A DNA stretch of 64,000 nucleotides from the NCBI GenBank assembly GCA_025449115.1, contig JAHLKC010000010.1, forward strand, positions 248,001 to 312,000. Reading direction: 5' to 3'. The notes beneath the pieces were generated by a model. That model did no database searches, was not told the DNA's origin, and saw only the letters and a list, made by a program, of their open reading frames with translations. Positions within the stretch are counted from its first letter, which is position 1, and every line of letters begins with the position of its first letter. The position numbers and the translations under genes were made by a program. The DNA comes from Chytridium lagenaria (Eukaryota; Chytridiomycota; Chytridiomycetes; Chytridiales; Chytridiaceae). Below, piece after piece: positions 10,571 through 22,752 of the stretch.

Positions 10571-11808
10571 TCATCGATCATCCCTTCTTCGCGGAGGACT
10601 CCTGCTCCTTCTCCTGTCATACCCTCGGTCTCCTCTATCGCCACGGTCACGTTCCCTATCCCTGAACGAGTCTCCACGGTCATATCCACCACCACCACCA
10701 CCACCGCCCCTACGGTCATAACCTCCCCTTTCCTCCTTGTATCCACCTCCCCTATCGTACCCTCCCTTATCATACCCACCCCTATCATACCCTCTATCAT
10801 ACCCTCCCCTCTCCTCCCTATACCCTCCCCCCTACTCGTACTCCTATCATACCCCCCTCCCCACTATAGCCTCCAGACCCACCACTGCTTCCACTAACCC
10901 CACCCAACGCAGGATCCCTTCCACTAAACCTCTGATTCACCTCCGGCCCTCCCTTCCTCGTCCCTCCAAGTCCCCCTCCAAGACGTCTGGGCCTCCACCC
11001 CTTCACAGTTCGTCCCCTCTCTACATCCACAACAATCCGTCTTCCATCAAGTTTGATCCCGTCCGCATCCTTGTAAGCAGCCGTCAGATCCCGTTCCCTC
11101 TCAAACTCAATGAACGCGTATCCCCTCGGTTTATCCACTTGAGTCGTATCATGAACAATTCGAATCTAAAATAATTAAATATGGTAAGAGCCGGCATGTT
11201 TACAGAATTAACTGAAGAGTTTGTTTTTGTCACTCACACACAAACTGGTCCATACTGCTCAAACTCTCTCCTCAACATCTTTTCCGTCGTCGAATAACTC
11301 AAACGCCCCACAAATAAAGTCTTATAAGGGTCCGACATCACATTCGGATCACTACTAGGATCCCAAACAGCAAGTCCAGCTTCCACATTCTCCTTTGCCT
11401 TCCTCTCTCTCTCCATAACCTAAAAACAAACCCTCTGTCAATAAAAAAGAAACGACTGTTTAAACCGTCATACTTTTTCCTCCTTTTCTCAGCTACGGAA
11501 TCCGTTGGCACATAATCAGCGTCATGACCTTCACCTCGCTTCAAGAAAGCAGACCAGAAAGCACGGGGACTCGTTTTGTCGCTGGGTCTTTGTCGGTAGG
11601 GGCGAGGTACTGGAGAGGCGGACGGGGCGCAAAGAGTTTCAACAGGTTGGCTGTGGACAAAGCAAAGCAGAATGTGACATTAGTGTCTCAATATAAAATA
11701 TCCATGCATTCGGATCCATCATGCACCAAAACAACTATATCGCCATTGAATCGTAGATGGGGAGAGATGCACTTTGGTGAACTACTTACGCGGGAGTTGA
11801 GAGGTCAT
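10571..11808 (-). CDS. SNRNP70: U1 small nuclear ribonucleoprotein 70 kDa
   Basis: It binds stem-loop I of U1 snRNA and helps the U1 snRNP recognise 5' splice sites in the nucleus. The start at 11808 gives MTSQLPP; after an intron comes [13 protein letters not shown], the conserved U1-70K N-terminal segment. Next are [19 protein letters not shown] and the RRM, with RNP2-like LFVGRL and RNP1-like RGYAFIEF. The diagnostic [19 protein letters not shown] follows. The tail is Gly/Arg/Tyr-rich (repeated GYDRGG-type units) and ends [15 protein letters not shown] at the stop 10571-10573. Frame breaks occur near 11545 and within G runs at about 10827-10857, all consistent with missing bases. The strong match to the family core makes the call secure despite these. 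Confidence 0.93.
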
Positions 11809-12175
11809 GGTTGTGATGAGCCTCTCTCGTCAATAATGGTAAACTGCGGTCTGGACTTTTTTTCGAGTCAAATTTTCAATAACCACCAACGTTTACTATG
11901 AGACTTTTGTCGGAGAATGTGACATTAGCATTCATGAGAAGCATACATTAGATGTTCCGATATATATTTTACATTATCGCGACGAATTTCAGACGCTGTT
12001 GGAATTCTTACGTGGGAGTTACGAGGCTATAGCTCCCTTCGTCTATGTAAGCATAAAGCTTTGCCGTGATCTAAAAGTTTTCAGGTAACCCCGACACAAT
12101 TCCCTCATCACGCTGACACCATCCACAAATACAAGCCGTTTCGTTTCACGAGTAAATTACCTCCAAATTATTATT
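11809..12175. other. Intergenic, SNRNP70 upstream region
   Basis: 367 bp between the GCN5 stop codon and the SNRNP70 start. No gene seen; presumed promoter and terminator sequence. Confidence 0.5.
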
Positions 12176-14752
12176 CTATTGATATATTGCCATCTCAGAC
12201 TGAAGTGACTTCAACCGTTCCTTAAACCATTTCTCCAATTTATTCGCACACTTGACGTAATTTGTCCCTAAATAAAATACCATCAGCATTCAAACGCGTA
12301 AAAGACAAAGTTGAACCTACCTTCTTCATTGTACATCCGGCAATTATAAAAATCTTGCCAGCGTCATCAGTAAACTCTTTCAAGGTCTTGTATTCATCAT
12401 TCTCAACGCAGCTACTGAGCGTGCTGATGTCTAAAAGGTTTCAAGTTCAAGACTATATCGGATAAAGTAATCTTACCCATGGGTTCTTTGATAATTGTAT
12501 AATAATCTGCGACGCCAGAGACGGGTTCGACAAATGGCCACGCGTTGGGGTTTTCCTATGGAAAAGTTCAATCGAGGATTTGGGGTAAGGTCAGGGGAAA
12601 TGACAGACCTGCATTTCGGCAACCAGCGTTTTCATAAGAGTGTACAGTGGACCTCTTGGTCGAGGTTGAGCAACAGATGCCCTAATTTAAAATGTCAATA
12701 CATAAAGCATGATACATATGTTACAAAAAAAACGAGCAAACAAAAAGTATCTTACAATTTGTACATTTCCGGTGTCCATCCTGCTTCCTCTATTCAAATA
12801 TAATAAAAAAAATCCAAATTAAGCATTGTAATAGCAATAAGACAAAAATAACATACGAAAGACCACTTACTCAATCCTGGTATATTCTCGGGATCAACCG
12901 TCATCTCGCCGTTCTTAAAGGCCTCTAGGCCCCGGTATACTACGACGGGATTCAAAACTGACGTATCCGATCTCTCACAGCCTAAATATAATTAAAAGAA
13001 ATCAGATTGCATTCGATGCCATGACATGAACAATCAAATCAAATGTACTTACCCGTCTTTGAGCTGCAATAATGGCTGGTGCCTCCAAGAATTTCACTTT
13101 CGGGACCATCGTACACTAAAAAGATAGGAAAAGTAAGTACACAAAAGTTGCAAAGAGTAAGCTTCATAAACTAACCTGCATCAAAGTTCCACCCTCATAA
13201 TCCTTGATATATCCCACCCAAATCGGTTTCTCTAATGATATTTCCGTGGTAAACCCCTGATGAACCAAATTAACCATCAAAACAAAATCCAAGAGCACAC
13301 AAGAAAAAGATGCAATGGATCGCGAACAATGTAGAATGCCAAGATCCTCACCTGCTTTTTGAAATACCCAATAGCAAAATTATCTGCATACGTCAAGAAA
13401 TGCCAAAGATCCAATGCGCTCCGAACGTAATCCTTTACATGGCTCATAAGTCTTGCACCGTATCCCTAAAAAAGGCATTTGGTTAACTTTCATTGATATA
13501 ATAATTGAAATTCCGAGAATCCTGTAAAGAATGACAATTACCTTGACTTGCTCCGTCGAGGCAATGGCACAAAACACAATCTCCGCAAACTTTCGCGATA
13601 TAAACGGTCTATACGTGATTCCTCCAACAACTTTTAAAGGTGGTCTCACAACCGCCATGCTCTCGTGATTTCTAAAAGATTCAACGTCAAAAAACAATCC
13701 AGACGAAAATTGTAAAGAAAAGTGTCCTATAACGAGATGTTGGAAAATTACCTATCGTAAACAAGCCTAGCAATATACTCTTTCGGCATATTCGGTAATT
13801 GTTTTTGATAGATGTTTTTCAACCCTGTCAAGAGAATCATGGACTCGTCGGATTTGTCGGGAAGGACAACACGGAATTGAATTGTTCCTTCCATTTCCTC
13901 TTGTTGAGCGCGAGAAGGCTTCTTTTTCTATTAGAGGTTAGAGAAAGTTTTGGTTAGCGTTGCTCGTCGATATTTGAGCACATAGCACATTGATAGAGAA
14001 TTGGAGAGGACCAAGTCTTACTTCTTCTCCTGGTAATTCTTCGGGGGCTGCGGCGGTGGTAGCAGGGGTTGTTGAGGTGGCAGGAACGAGTGAAGTTGGA
14101 GTCTTAGATATTGGTACGGGTATTGGTGGTGTTTTTAAAGATATTATTTCTACATCTGCCATAAAGTTATAAAAAATGCGATAAGTAAGGTATAAATTTT
14201 AAATGAAGAGAGCACGTAGCCAAAACCTTTCAAATGAGGAAAAAGGAAATGAAAAAGTATATTGTACGCGCTGGATCGCCGAGTGACAATAAATTTGAAT
14301 AAAACTACTAAAAAACCCAAGATGCCCTCCCCCTAAAAAACAATAGAAACAACTATGATATCCAATACTAACCTGTTTTAATTTGCATATCCACATCTCC
14401 TTGCTCCCTCTTCATTTTTCCACCTTCGCCTCTCCCAATCCCCCCACCAGGCACAGACTTCCCCCCCGTCATCCCATTCATCCCATTCCCATTCATTCTT
14501 GCCAGCGGCACATCCTCCTCATCATCCTCCATCTTCACCCTCTTCACCCCTATTCCTCCTTCCCCATCCCCAGGTCTCTTCTGCGGCACTCCATCAGCGT
14601 CAGTCACAACCGGTTCATCCGTATCCATATCCCCGCTATGAAACTCCTCGACAAAGGGTTCGTCGCCTCTGTTTGCTTCGTCAGGGTAGTCGGTCTAAAG
14701 AAAACCGGGTGAGTCTTTCCATGTCCGCTGCGGCAAACATCAAACTCACCAT
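12176..14752 (-). CDS. GCN5: Histone acetyltransferase Gcn5 (GNAT + bromodomain)
   Basis: The catalytic subunit of SAGA/ADA-type complexes, which acetylates histone H3 tails in the nucleus. A disordered acidic N-terminus carries a [13 protein letters not shown] patch. The GNAT domain follows, with [19 protein letters not shown] (acetyl-CoA binding Q-x-x-G-x-G/A) and [18 protein letters not shown]. The C-terminal bromodomain has [20 protein letters not shown], then [19 protein letters not shown], and ends EMAIYQ at 12176. At least ten exons. The inferred first exon is the start codon alone (14750-14752), followed at once by a gtgagt donor; exon 2 is 14373-14694 and its join to the next exon (acceptor about 14151) is in frame. 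If that tiny exon is wrong, translation would start at the Met at 14628. The gene is divergent from SDHAF3 with 38 bp between starts. Confidence 0.92.
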
Positions 14753-14790
14753 GCCTTGAAATTGTCTTGTGCGAAAAGATCAAAATCACA
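14753..14790. promoter_or_regulatory. 38-bp divergent intergenic region GCN5/SDHAF3
   Basis: The start codons of GCN5 (minus) and SDHAF3 (plus) are only 38 bp apart, so transcription starts and control elements must be shared or lie inside the neighbouring transcript. This depends on the ATG-only first exon proposed for GCN5; with the downstream Met the gap is 162 bp. Confidence 0.45.
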
Positions 14791-15386
14791 ATGAACGCTG
14801 CTGCGAAACTTGGTCTTTACAGGGATATTAGGAGATTGCATCGGCAGCTTCCCCCTGCGCTTCGGTTAATGGGAAACAAGTATATTAAGGACGAGGTAAT
14901 ATATTCTTATTTTTCCTTTCTTGAACGATTCGTTTCTGTGTGTTTTATTATAAAATTAAATGCCAAATCTAAACTGGGTTGTTTGCGTCCCTCATACGAT
15001 TGTTGCGTTTGGAAATGTAGTGGGCCCGTCATCGGAAAGCCGACCAAACATTCGTGACTATGTTTATCAAGGAATGGCAAATGTACAGAGAAATGCTGGC
15101 CTCTCAAGTTGTCGATGCGCATGTGTTGCATGTGGATGATCCGGAGTCTGCATTTGGGAAAAACCTCAACAAGGATCAATTTGAAGCACTAAGTGATGAT
15201 CAAATAGGTGTGTTTTTTCTTCTTGCGGGCTTATACTTTGTTTTTTATTCGATTGAATTTCATTTATACTGGTTTTTTCTATTCTGCCAACTTTGAATCG
15301 GTGTTGATTTACTGTGATTAGGTCAATTATACACGTTGAAGCAGGAGGTATATAATCCTGGCGAGGGGGAATCAAAGAAGGCATGA
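14791..15386 (+). CDS. SDHAF3: Succinate dehydrogenase assembly factor 3 (LYR-type, Acn9)
   Basis: A mitochondrial matrix LYR-family protein that helps mature the iron-sulphur subunit of complex II. Three exons (14791-14895, 15021-15207, 15322-15386) give a 118-residue protein without frame problems. The N-terminus has GLYRDIRRLHRQLP (LYR-like) and MGNKYIKDE. Exon 2 reads WARHRKADQTFVTMFIKEWQ, the conserved HK...V..FL.EW block of Acn9/SDHAF3. The C-terminus is QEVYNPGEGESKKA. Length agrees with the family. The gene is convergent with VFA1 downstream. Confidence 0.85.
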
Positions 15387-15673
15387 TGACTTTTCCACGT
15401 CGAATCGGGTGCTTTGGACTTGTTTCTCATACAATGTCATTGAGAGCGAATCGGCTAATTATCACTCGACATTTGGGGATCTCAGCTCTTATAGCCAAAA
15501 CACCACCTCAGCCAGACATCACCTCCATCATATCCCGGCAGAACATAGCACTCGTTAAACACAAAATCTTTTTAATAACACAAATCTAGATGCGCACTTC
15601 ATATAATACGTTCTTTCTGAAGTTAAGCAAACGAATTGAACAAATTCAACCGCTTTAAAAAAACCACACGAAG

Positions 15674-16520
15674 CTATGTCCACCGTATTATCAAGTAAAA
15701 TACGTAATGGTCCATATTATTATAAAAAAAAGAACAATACACCCAAGCCTTCCAATTAACCCGGAAAGCCTCCGGTAACCCTCCAGGCGTCTTCTTTGGA
15801 ACCACCACATTCTGCAACGCCGACAACTTTGCCTGTTTCTCCTTCACCGCCGCCTTTTTCGCCTTCTCATTCTGTCTCAAAAAGTAAAAGTTATCATGCA
15901 AAATAAAGAATTTAGGGCCCGCAGGAACAGGTGGTGGTGGCGGTGTCTTCTTTTCCTTGTTATCAGATGGATCAGGAGATCCTGATGTGGTGTCCTTTTT
16001 GGCTTCAGGGAAGGCGCCAGGGAGGGTAGCGGTTTTCGCTGGGATGGCAGGAGAGGAGGGGGCGGAGGAAGGTGCGGATGAGGGTGCGGAAACGGGGAGA
16101 GGATCGACGGGCTTGCAGAATTGACGGTCTTGGATGTGGGAGAGGCAGACGTAGAACCAATCTGCATGTTCGCCGCTTACGAAAACTTCTGCGCTAAGTT
16201 TGCCTGGATAGATTTCAAAAAGTGGATATTCCCAAGGATGATAATGACGAGAAAACATCAAGAAGAAAAGTAAGTAAGTTTATTTATCAACGTAGGAAAA
16301 GAAGCAAAAGATGGAGGCATGTCGCCTGCTCAAAAGAGCTTGATGTCTCCAAGGTACCCAGGGTGAATCCAAAAAAGTTTTCAAGGAAGAGGTGTTGTAC
16401 ATTGAAGGTAGATCATGTATATGCAAGAACGGAATGACATTTGAAATCAGACTTACTGCAGATGAAGCACGCGCCTTGCTTGTCGGACCTCCGCCATCGG
16501 TATTTGTTCTCGAATGCCAT
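15674..16520 (-). CDS. VFA1: Vps4-associated protein Vfa1
   Basis: Vfa1 binds Vps4 and modulates ESCRT-III disassembly in endosomal sorting. Exon 1 (16457-16520) encodes MAFENKYRWRRSDKQGACFIC. The intron 16204-16456 joins in frame to KLSAEVFVSGEHADWFYVCL and SHIQDRQFCKP. The CxxC plus C...H pattern is the zinc-ribbon-like N-domain of this family. A Pro/Ser-rich linker follows (PSSAPSSAPSSP), then a charged helix around EKAKKAAVKEKQAKLSALQN, presumed to be the Vps4 MIT-interacting part. The end is the first in-frame stop. An alternative donor just after VNWKAW would shorten the tail. The frame appears intact. Confidence 0.82.
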
Positions 16521-16894
16521 CCCGTCAAGAAAATTTGCGGTTGCATGCAAAACACCAGACACACACAGAACAGGATTGATGAACAAGGAACGGTATTGAT
16601 AGGATTCACGCAATGATGGAGTGAAAGAATGATTGTATCTAACGTATACATTGGATACAGCGGTGTACTGCCAAGACTGACCATTGCAAGTGGCAATTAC
16701 CCTAAATCACCCTTTACAAAGAAGAGGAACCTACTTTTAAAACTCATGGCCATCCACCATCATCAAATGTTTCCGAGTCGCCTATGTTGTCTTCAGAAGG
16801 TGATAGGTGTTGTCCTCCATTTTGCAAGCAACTGTCAAAAACAAGTTGTCTCAGACAGGAAAAAAAAAAAAAAGAAGGGTTAATTTCTGTAACC
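16521..16894. other. Divergent intergenic region VFA1/FYV7
   Basis: 374 bp between divergent starts. It contains an A run at about 16861-16873. No gene seen. Confidence 0.5.
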
Positions 16895-17998
16895 ATGAAC
16901 CGATACGTCCAGGAGAAACTGAAGGACCGGCAAAGGACCGTCAATGCCAAACTCAATATCAAGCGATCATATCGCCGGATGCAGAAGCGGGATGTTGATA
17001 ATGATGACCCACGAAGATCAACGGATGGCGGACGGGTTGCCAAAAGCGGAGGCCAAAGGAAGCTCAGACTTGAGGATATTCCGGATCCTTACGCCCACCT
17101 TCGTCGAGACGATGACGAGGAATTGGCGGCAAAATCAGGAAAACATGATCAGGGCGGGACTGCCAAAGTAGATGCATTTGGTTCGGTTCGTAGCACTGAT
17201 GTTTTTTGTTTGATATCTCTACTTTGGTCGCTTACTCCAATACGTTTCGTTGTTCCATTTTCTTCGTTGGCGACTATCAGAAGGCAAAGAAGTCGAGACA
17301 TGGCCAAAGTACGTAGATAAGAACCTGTGTGAACCTAATCCTTATTCATTTACATGAAACAATTAGAAACTCAAGAGGAACAGGCCGACACGCAGGCAGA
17401 TGAGGAGCAACTTGAGGACGAGAATAGCGAAAAGGATGAAGAAGATTTGATGAACACGTCTTCCGAAGAGGAAGGTGATGATGAAGATGTACCGAAAGGG
17501 AAAAAGGGCGCTTTAAAGAATGGAAAGAAGAAAAAGGAGCGTCAAAAGCCAGCCAGACAAGCCAAACCGAACCCGTTTGCCAAAGCTATGCGTGAGAATA
17601 AGGTGGGCTTTATATTTAATCATTTTTAGCCTGCTTGACTGACAATAAAATTACTCATATTTTCGTGTGTTTAAAGGCTGATCGCGAAGAAAAGGACCGT
17701 GAGGAGGCTGAGCGTGCAAGGCAGGAGAAGGAAGAAGCGCGGAAACAATACTATGCTGGCCGAAAGCGAGATCAGAGAGCGTTTGGTAAGAAGACACGGC
17801 GCGGGCAGCCAGGTTTGTTAAGATTTCTTTATAAAGTCTTGCACCTTCAGTTTATTACCTGTTGTTTTTCCTGTAACAAAATGCCCATTTAATATCAAGT
17901 AATGACTGATGTAAATACTTTTTATGCAAAATGATACAGTGTTTTCGGCACAGATTGACAATATTTTAAACAAACTTGAAAAGCAAGTAAAGCGATGA
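16895..17998 (+). CDS. FYV7: rRNA-processing protein Fyv7-like
   Basis: The Fyv7/TAP26 family acts in nucleolar processing of 18S rRNA precursors. The protein starts MNRYVQEKLKDRQRTVNAKL and is very basic. An acidic middle (EDENSEKDEEDLMNTSSEEE) and a Lys-rich block with KPNPFAKAMRENK follow. The long charged helix REEKDREEAERARQEKEEAR comes next, then the family C-terminal signature KKTRRGQP and QIDNILNKLEKQVKR. About five exons are inferred with GT/AG borders (for example donor about 17310, acceptor about 17367; donor about 17599, acceptor about 17676). The exon edge near 17185 is uncertain. Low-complexity charge makes remote matches easy, but the terminal GQP block supports the call. Confidence 0.75.
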
Positions 17999-18758
17999 TT
18001 AGATAGATGATGATTGTTTTTATTAATAATAATAATAATTTATTTTTGAATATGTATGTAAAGATATTTTTATATGTAATGTGTGTATTAATATTTGTTG
18101 TGTAGGAATGTACATTATTGTGTATTTACCTACATATCACATATAATACATGTGCACATCAAAGTATTTGTTGTGTGTTTTGTATTTGGTAATATAAATA
18201 TTTAATAAAATTCAGTTGTGTTTCACATTATTGTTTTATTCATAAACATTTATCATGTGTTACATGATTAATTATTATTTATTTTATATTATATATATTA
18301 TTTACTAATTATTAATAATATTATTATTTACTGATTTATTTACTGTCTGTCTCTCTCTGTATGACGTCCCTCCAGCAAGTGTCAATTTTTTTGTCATCTT
18401 TTCTTTTTGAAACCATCCCTCATCATTCATTCATTCATTCATTACAGTCCAGTTCAGTTCATCAGTACATTCCATCCATCCTTCCATCCATCCATCCATC
18501 ATTCCATTCCTTCATTCATTCCATCCTATTCCTACCCATCCATCCATCCATCCCATATCCCCATTCCATATCATATCCATCAGTTGGATAGAGAGAGGGA
18601 GAAAGAAAAAAAAAGAGTTGGCATTTTATATTTTATAGAAAAGAAACCTGGCAGCACTGGATCCCTTAATAGAACTGTCGAGGCTTGGAACACCACCGGC
18701 GGGATCAATTGCACAGGAAAAGGATTCTCTCAAGCTGGAACTGGAGGAAAGCTGTCGA
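17999..18758. other. Intergenic AT-rich region with microsatellites
   Basis: 760 bp between FYV7 and the Sel1 gene. The first half is TTA/ATA-rich. The second half (about 18421-18560) holds degenerate ATTC and ATCC tandem repeats. The open frames across the repeats are Ser/His/Pro low-complexity artefacts. Confidence 0.6.
18421..18560 (+). repeat. Degenerate (ATTC)n/(ATCC)n tandem repeat
   Basis: Runs of cattcattcattc and catccatccatc occupy most of this stretch upstream of the Sel1-repeat gene. Confidence 0.85.
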
Positions 18759-21700
18759 ATGCCTGGTTTCGACTTGCTGAGAAGGATCAGCTCCTTCAAG
18801 GCACACCCGGATGCACAAACTTCAAGCTCTGACGGACAGGAGGCTGAAAAACTGGATGATGAATCTGAGGATTCATCAACGGCAACGGCTATGAAGGAGG
18901 TCATTATTTCGTTAAAACCGTTACCGTCTGCAGATGAGGAGGATGAGGAGCTTTCTTCTGCTGCAATGGAAGCAATTTCTCCAGCATCTGACGTTCCAGA
19001 CACCAGCTACCGCTTGCCATCGCTTGCCACCATGTTGGTCTCTTCCTCACAATCAGCGCCTTCCCCCCTCACATCACCATCAATACTCCAAGCCGTCACG
19101 CCTCTGCTGATTCGTTTCCTACATCACACCACCGCATTTTGTCTTCCTCTCACCATCATCTCCCCACACCTGCATCGTCTTCATCGGTTTCACCCAGTAG
19201 CTCACCCTGTTCAATCCCCGCCTCCCTTCCAATAACATCTCCCTTATCAAGCGTATCATTGTCATCATCAACATCAACGCAGCAGCAAGCCGGATCCGGT
19301 GAAACCGCAAGATTGACCATGAATGCCTCACCATCAAGCGACGGCAGATCATCTTTATCGGCACCTCAAAGTCCACCAGTGCATCCCACGAAACTCCTCA
19401 CCGTCCTCCTTCACCAGCATCCCTTTTTCCAAACAGCTTCCACATCGCCCTCCTCCAACGCATTTCAAACTCAAACCCGATTTTCGCCGCCACACGCTTT
19501 CACTTTCGGTCCGTCCACATCGTCATCACTTCTTCAATACGCTCTCGCCCAACCGCATCATCAACATCCTTTTACATCGCATCATCATCCGCATTTTCTC
19601 CATCATCATAATTACCACGCCTCTCCGCCTTTCGGACATATTTCGAACCTTGCCGACGATCTGTATGCGGTGGCTGAAAGGCATCTATTTGGATTAGAAG
19701 GGGAACCGAGAGATGAAAGTAAAGGATTCAGGATGCTACAAAGGGCGGCAAATTATCATCAGGGGCACGTACAGGCACAGGTACGGCATCGATATTTTTT
19801 AGAGTCTCTGGATTTAATGAAGCGCTATCCTTACCTTGTCAATTATTCCTCCACTTTTGATATATATAGGCTGTTCTTGGGTTTTGCTTGGAGTTTGGCA
19901 TCGGTACTTCTCAGGATTTTAAAGCTGCCGAGAAACTCTACCTTGCTGCGGCTGTGAAAGGCAATGGCTTAGGTGAGCACTCTATGGCCCTTTACTTTTC
20001 TTTTGCTGAATTTCTAATCTGTTCTGTCAGCTGGCGCCCGACTTTCTTTCCTGCGGAGATATGGTCGTCCATCGGTAAAGATTGATCGTGTTGAAGCTGA
20101 AGAGTGGATCAAGATGGTGCAGAAGCAGGGAGTTGCTGCTGTTGAATGGCTTATCAAGGCTGCGGATCAGCATGGCTTTGCGTCTGGTGCGTAGATTTAA
20201 AGGTTTTGGATCTAACTTCAAATTTTTTATAGCTGAGTACGCTCTTGGTGTTTGTTATCACGATGGGTAAGTTTTTATTTATTTTACATTAAGATCGAAT
20301 TTCCGGTTTACTTTTATTAACGCAACTTTGTGTAGTGTTGGCGTCCCAAAAGATCCGGTAAAGGCTGTCGTCTACTACAAACGATCTGCCGCCGCTGGGC
20401 AACCTCGAGGTGAAGGTATCCTAGGCTACTGTTATGGGGAAGGCTTTGGAGTAGACAAGGATGAGAAGATGGCTTTTTCACTCTACTTGAGCGCCGCACA
20501 ACGTGGGGAATCAGGTGAGCACTATCAATGATTGTCGAATTTGTATTCTAATGAATGTAGTTTCTATGTACAATGTGGCTCATTGCTATGAAGAAGGAAT
20601 TGGAGTTGACAAGAACTTGGAGGAGGCTATTCGGTGGTATGTCAAGTCGGCGAATTTGGGAAATTGTTATGCGCAGAATAGCTTGGGATACATGTATGAA
20701 GAAGGTCTGGGTGTGGATAGGGATGAGTGGATGGTATGTTTCTTTAACTTTATAGTTTACTTGATACGTGATTTTCTCTCCCTTCGTTCCTAACTGAAAA
20801 CTTCTTCCAACCGTGATCATATTTTCCCGTCTATAGGCTGTGCATTGTACAAGCTTTCTGGTACGTATTTATAAATCTTGTTCATTACTCAACACTAATA
20901 CCTACTTGTCCCTACAGCTGAGCAAGGCTATCCCTGGGCCCAATGCAACCTTGGTTTCTGTCTCCAAAACGGTTCGTCCCTTTTTTTCATAATGTACATA
21001 ACCTAACATATTCTCATAGGGATTGGTATGGAAAAGAATGAAGAGCTAGGATCTTTTTGGTATCAAAAGGCTGCGATTCAAGGACACTCCAGGGCGCAGC
21101 ATAATCTTGGACATGCTTATCAATATGGGATTGGGGTTGAAAAGGATGAGACTATGGCTGTGAGTGGTATAAGAGGTCGGCGGCTTCTGGGAATGCATTT
21201 GCGTTGCATTCGTTGGGTATTGTTCATCAGTATGGGATTGGAACGGAGATTGATGAGCAGAAGGTAAGAACTTGATTTGTTTTGTCGAATTATCGGCGGA
21301 TGTGCTGAGAATTGCATTCTTTTTTAAAGGCTGTGAAACTTTATCACGAATCCTCGACCCTTGGACATGCACCTGGTATGATATCGACTCGACCTTTTTT
21401 TTGGACTTATTTTTTTGGCCGCACGTCCTAACATGCTTTATAGCCCAACTCAGCCTTGGTTGGCTGCTACAGGAACGGCATCGGAGTTCCCATTAACGAG
21501 GAAGAAGCGTTTAAATGGATACGTCTCAGCGCATTGGGGGTAACGATCTGGCGCAAACACATTAGGACATTTGTATGAGGATGGATTGGCACTGATAAAA
21601 ATCTACGAAGGCGGTGTACTGGTACAATATCAGTGCGAAATATGGGAATGTGTGGGAGTACTATTAGCTGGGGGATTTTTTTGAGATGACTTCTTTTGCT

Positions 21701-22326
21701 GATGATATGGTTGCTTTAGGGCGTGGACGAATTTGCGGTTTTGTATTCGGAGGGGAATGGGGTGAAGCGGAATAAAAGGAGGCGGTGAAGTTGCTGAGGT
21801 TGGCGGCCGAACAAGGTGAGCTTTTAGTTTTGTGCTTTGTTATCATGCTTGATGTTTATTTGGTGGTATTTTTTTTTGTATTAACCTTTTTTATTTGATG
21901 TTTAGGTCATGTTCGAGCTCAGACGCGTTTAGCATTGCATTTACGTCAAGGTAGAGCTGCGAAGTGAACAATGAAGAGGCATTTATGGTACGAAAGGGCT
22001 GCTACCAGTGGTGATGACAATTCTTTTAATAGCCCGGCATTCCTTGATATTATGGTCCATTTTTCAATCTTTTATACGCTAACACAGTCTACTCAGTTCC
22101 GTTACAGCCATGTTGCCCTTGCCCAATGCTTTGAGACTGGACAAGGCTGCAAGAAGGATGTGTTTGAAGCCATCAAGTGTATGAACGTGCGGCGCTTTGG
22201 GGAGATGAAAAGGCATCAGAAAGGCTTATCGTGCTTGTCGAAACCCTGCTATGGTGGAGGAATTTTTCACATGATATGTTGCGCCAGCTGGCATATGTTT
22301 TTTTTGCTCTGCCTTATTTTTCGTAA
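18759..22326 (+). CDS. Sel1-repeat (HCP-like) protein
   Basis: A solenoid scaffold protein. Sel1 repeats are alpha/alpha repeats of about 36 residues used in protein-complex assembly; fungal members include activators of chitin synthase (Chs4/Skt5 type). The N-terminus (MPGFDLLRRISSFK) leads to about 300 disordered Ser/Pro/His-rich residues. Repeats begin at NLADDLYAVAERHLFGLEGE. Clear units include AEYALGVCYHDGVGVPKDPV, GILGYCYGEGFGVDKDEKMA, NVAHCYEEGIGVDKNLEEAI, SLGYMYEEGLGVDRDE, NLGFCLQNGIGMEKNEELG and NLGHAYQYGIGVEKDETMA. The last is LAQCFETGQGCKKDVFEAIK near 22120. Many short introns interrupt the repeats. Frame breaks near 19110, 21170 and 22178 (a missing G restoring IKWYERAALWGDEKA) look like base-calling losses. 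The exact paralogue is not determinable here. Confidence 0.75.
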
Positions 22327-22752
22327 CCCCTATTTTATATGTTCGTTATCTGTGTCATTTTTGTTACCTTTTCGTTTTTTCGTTCTGCGTCGTTTTCTCG
22401 TCTGTTTAGTACATCCACAAATTTGTTGTTTTTGCTTCACTCTCCCGTATATTGTTGCTAAAGTCGAATCCTTTGTATTTTTTTCTTTTGCTTTACCGTC
22501 TTTTCGCTTTTGTTTGCTTTTTGTTGTCTCCCACTCTTTGCATCATCCTTTCTCCGGTCTGTTATGATTTCTTATTATTTTTATTTTTTTTCACACCCAT
22601 CAACTTTGCCAACGCGATTTGGAAGTATCTTGTTATAATGGTCTGCCGCAAGACGACCGTACGAATATAGATTTTATTGAGCTCGAGCCCATGTGGTGTA
22701 GTCTTATATTGTGTTCACAAAGAGGCTGGGGAAAATTTATACAACTCAGTCC
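22327..22752. other. Intergenic, T-rich
   Basis: A T-rich spacer after the Sel1 gene; its small open frames are Phe/Leu-rich and look non-coding. Presumed terminator and upstream region of the arrestin-like gene. Confidence 0.5.
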
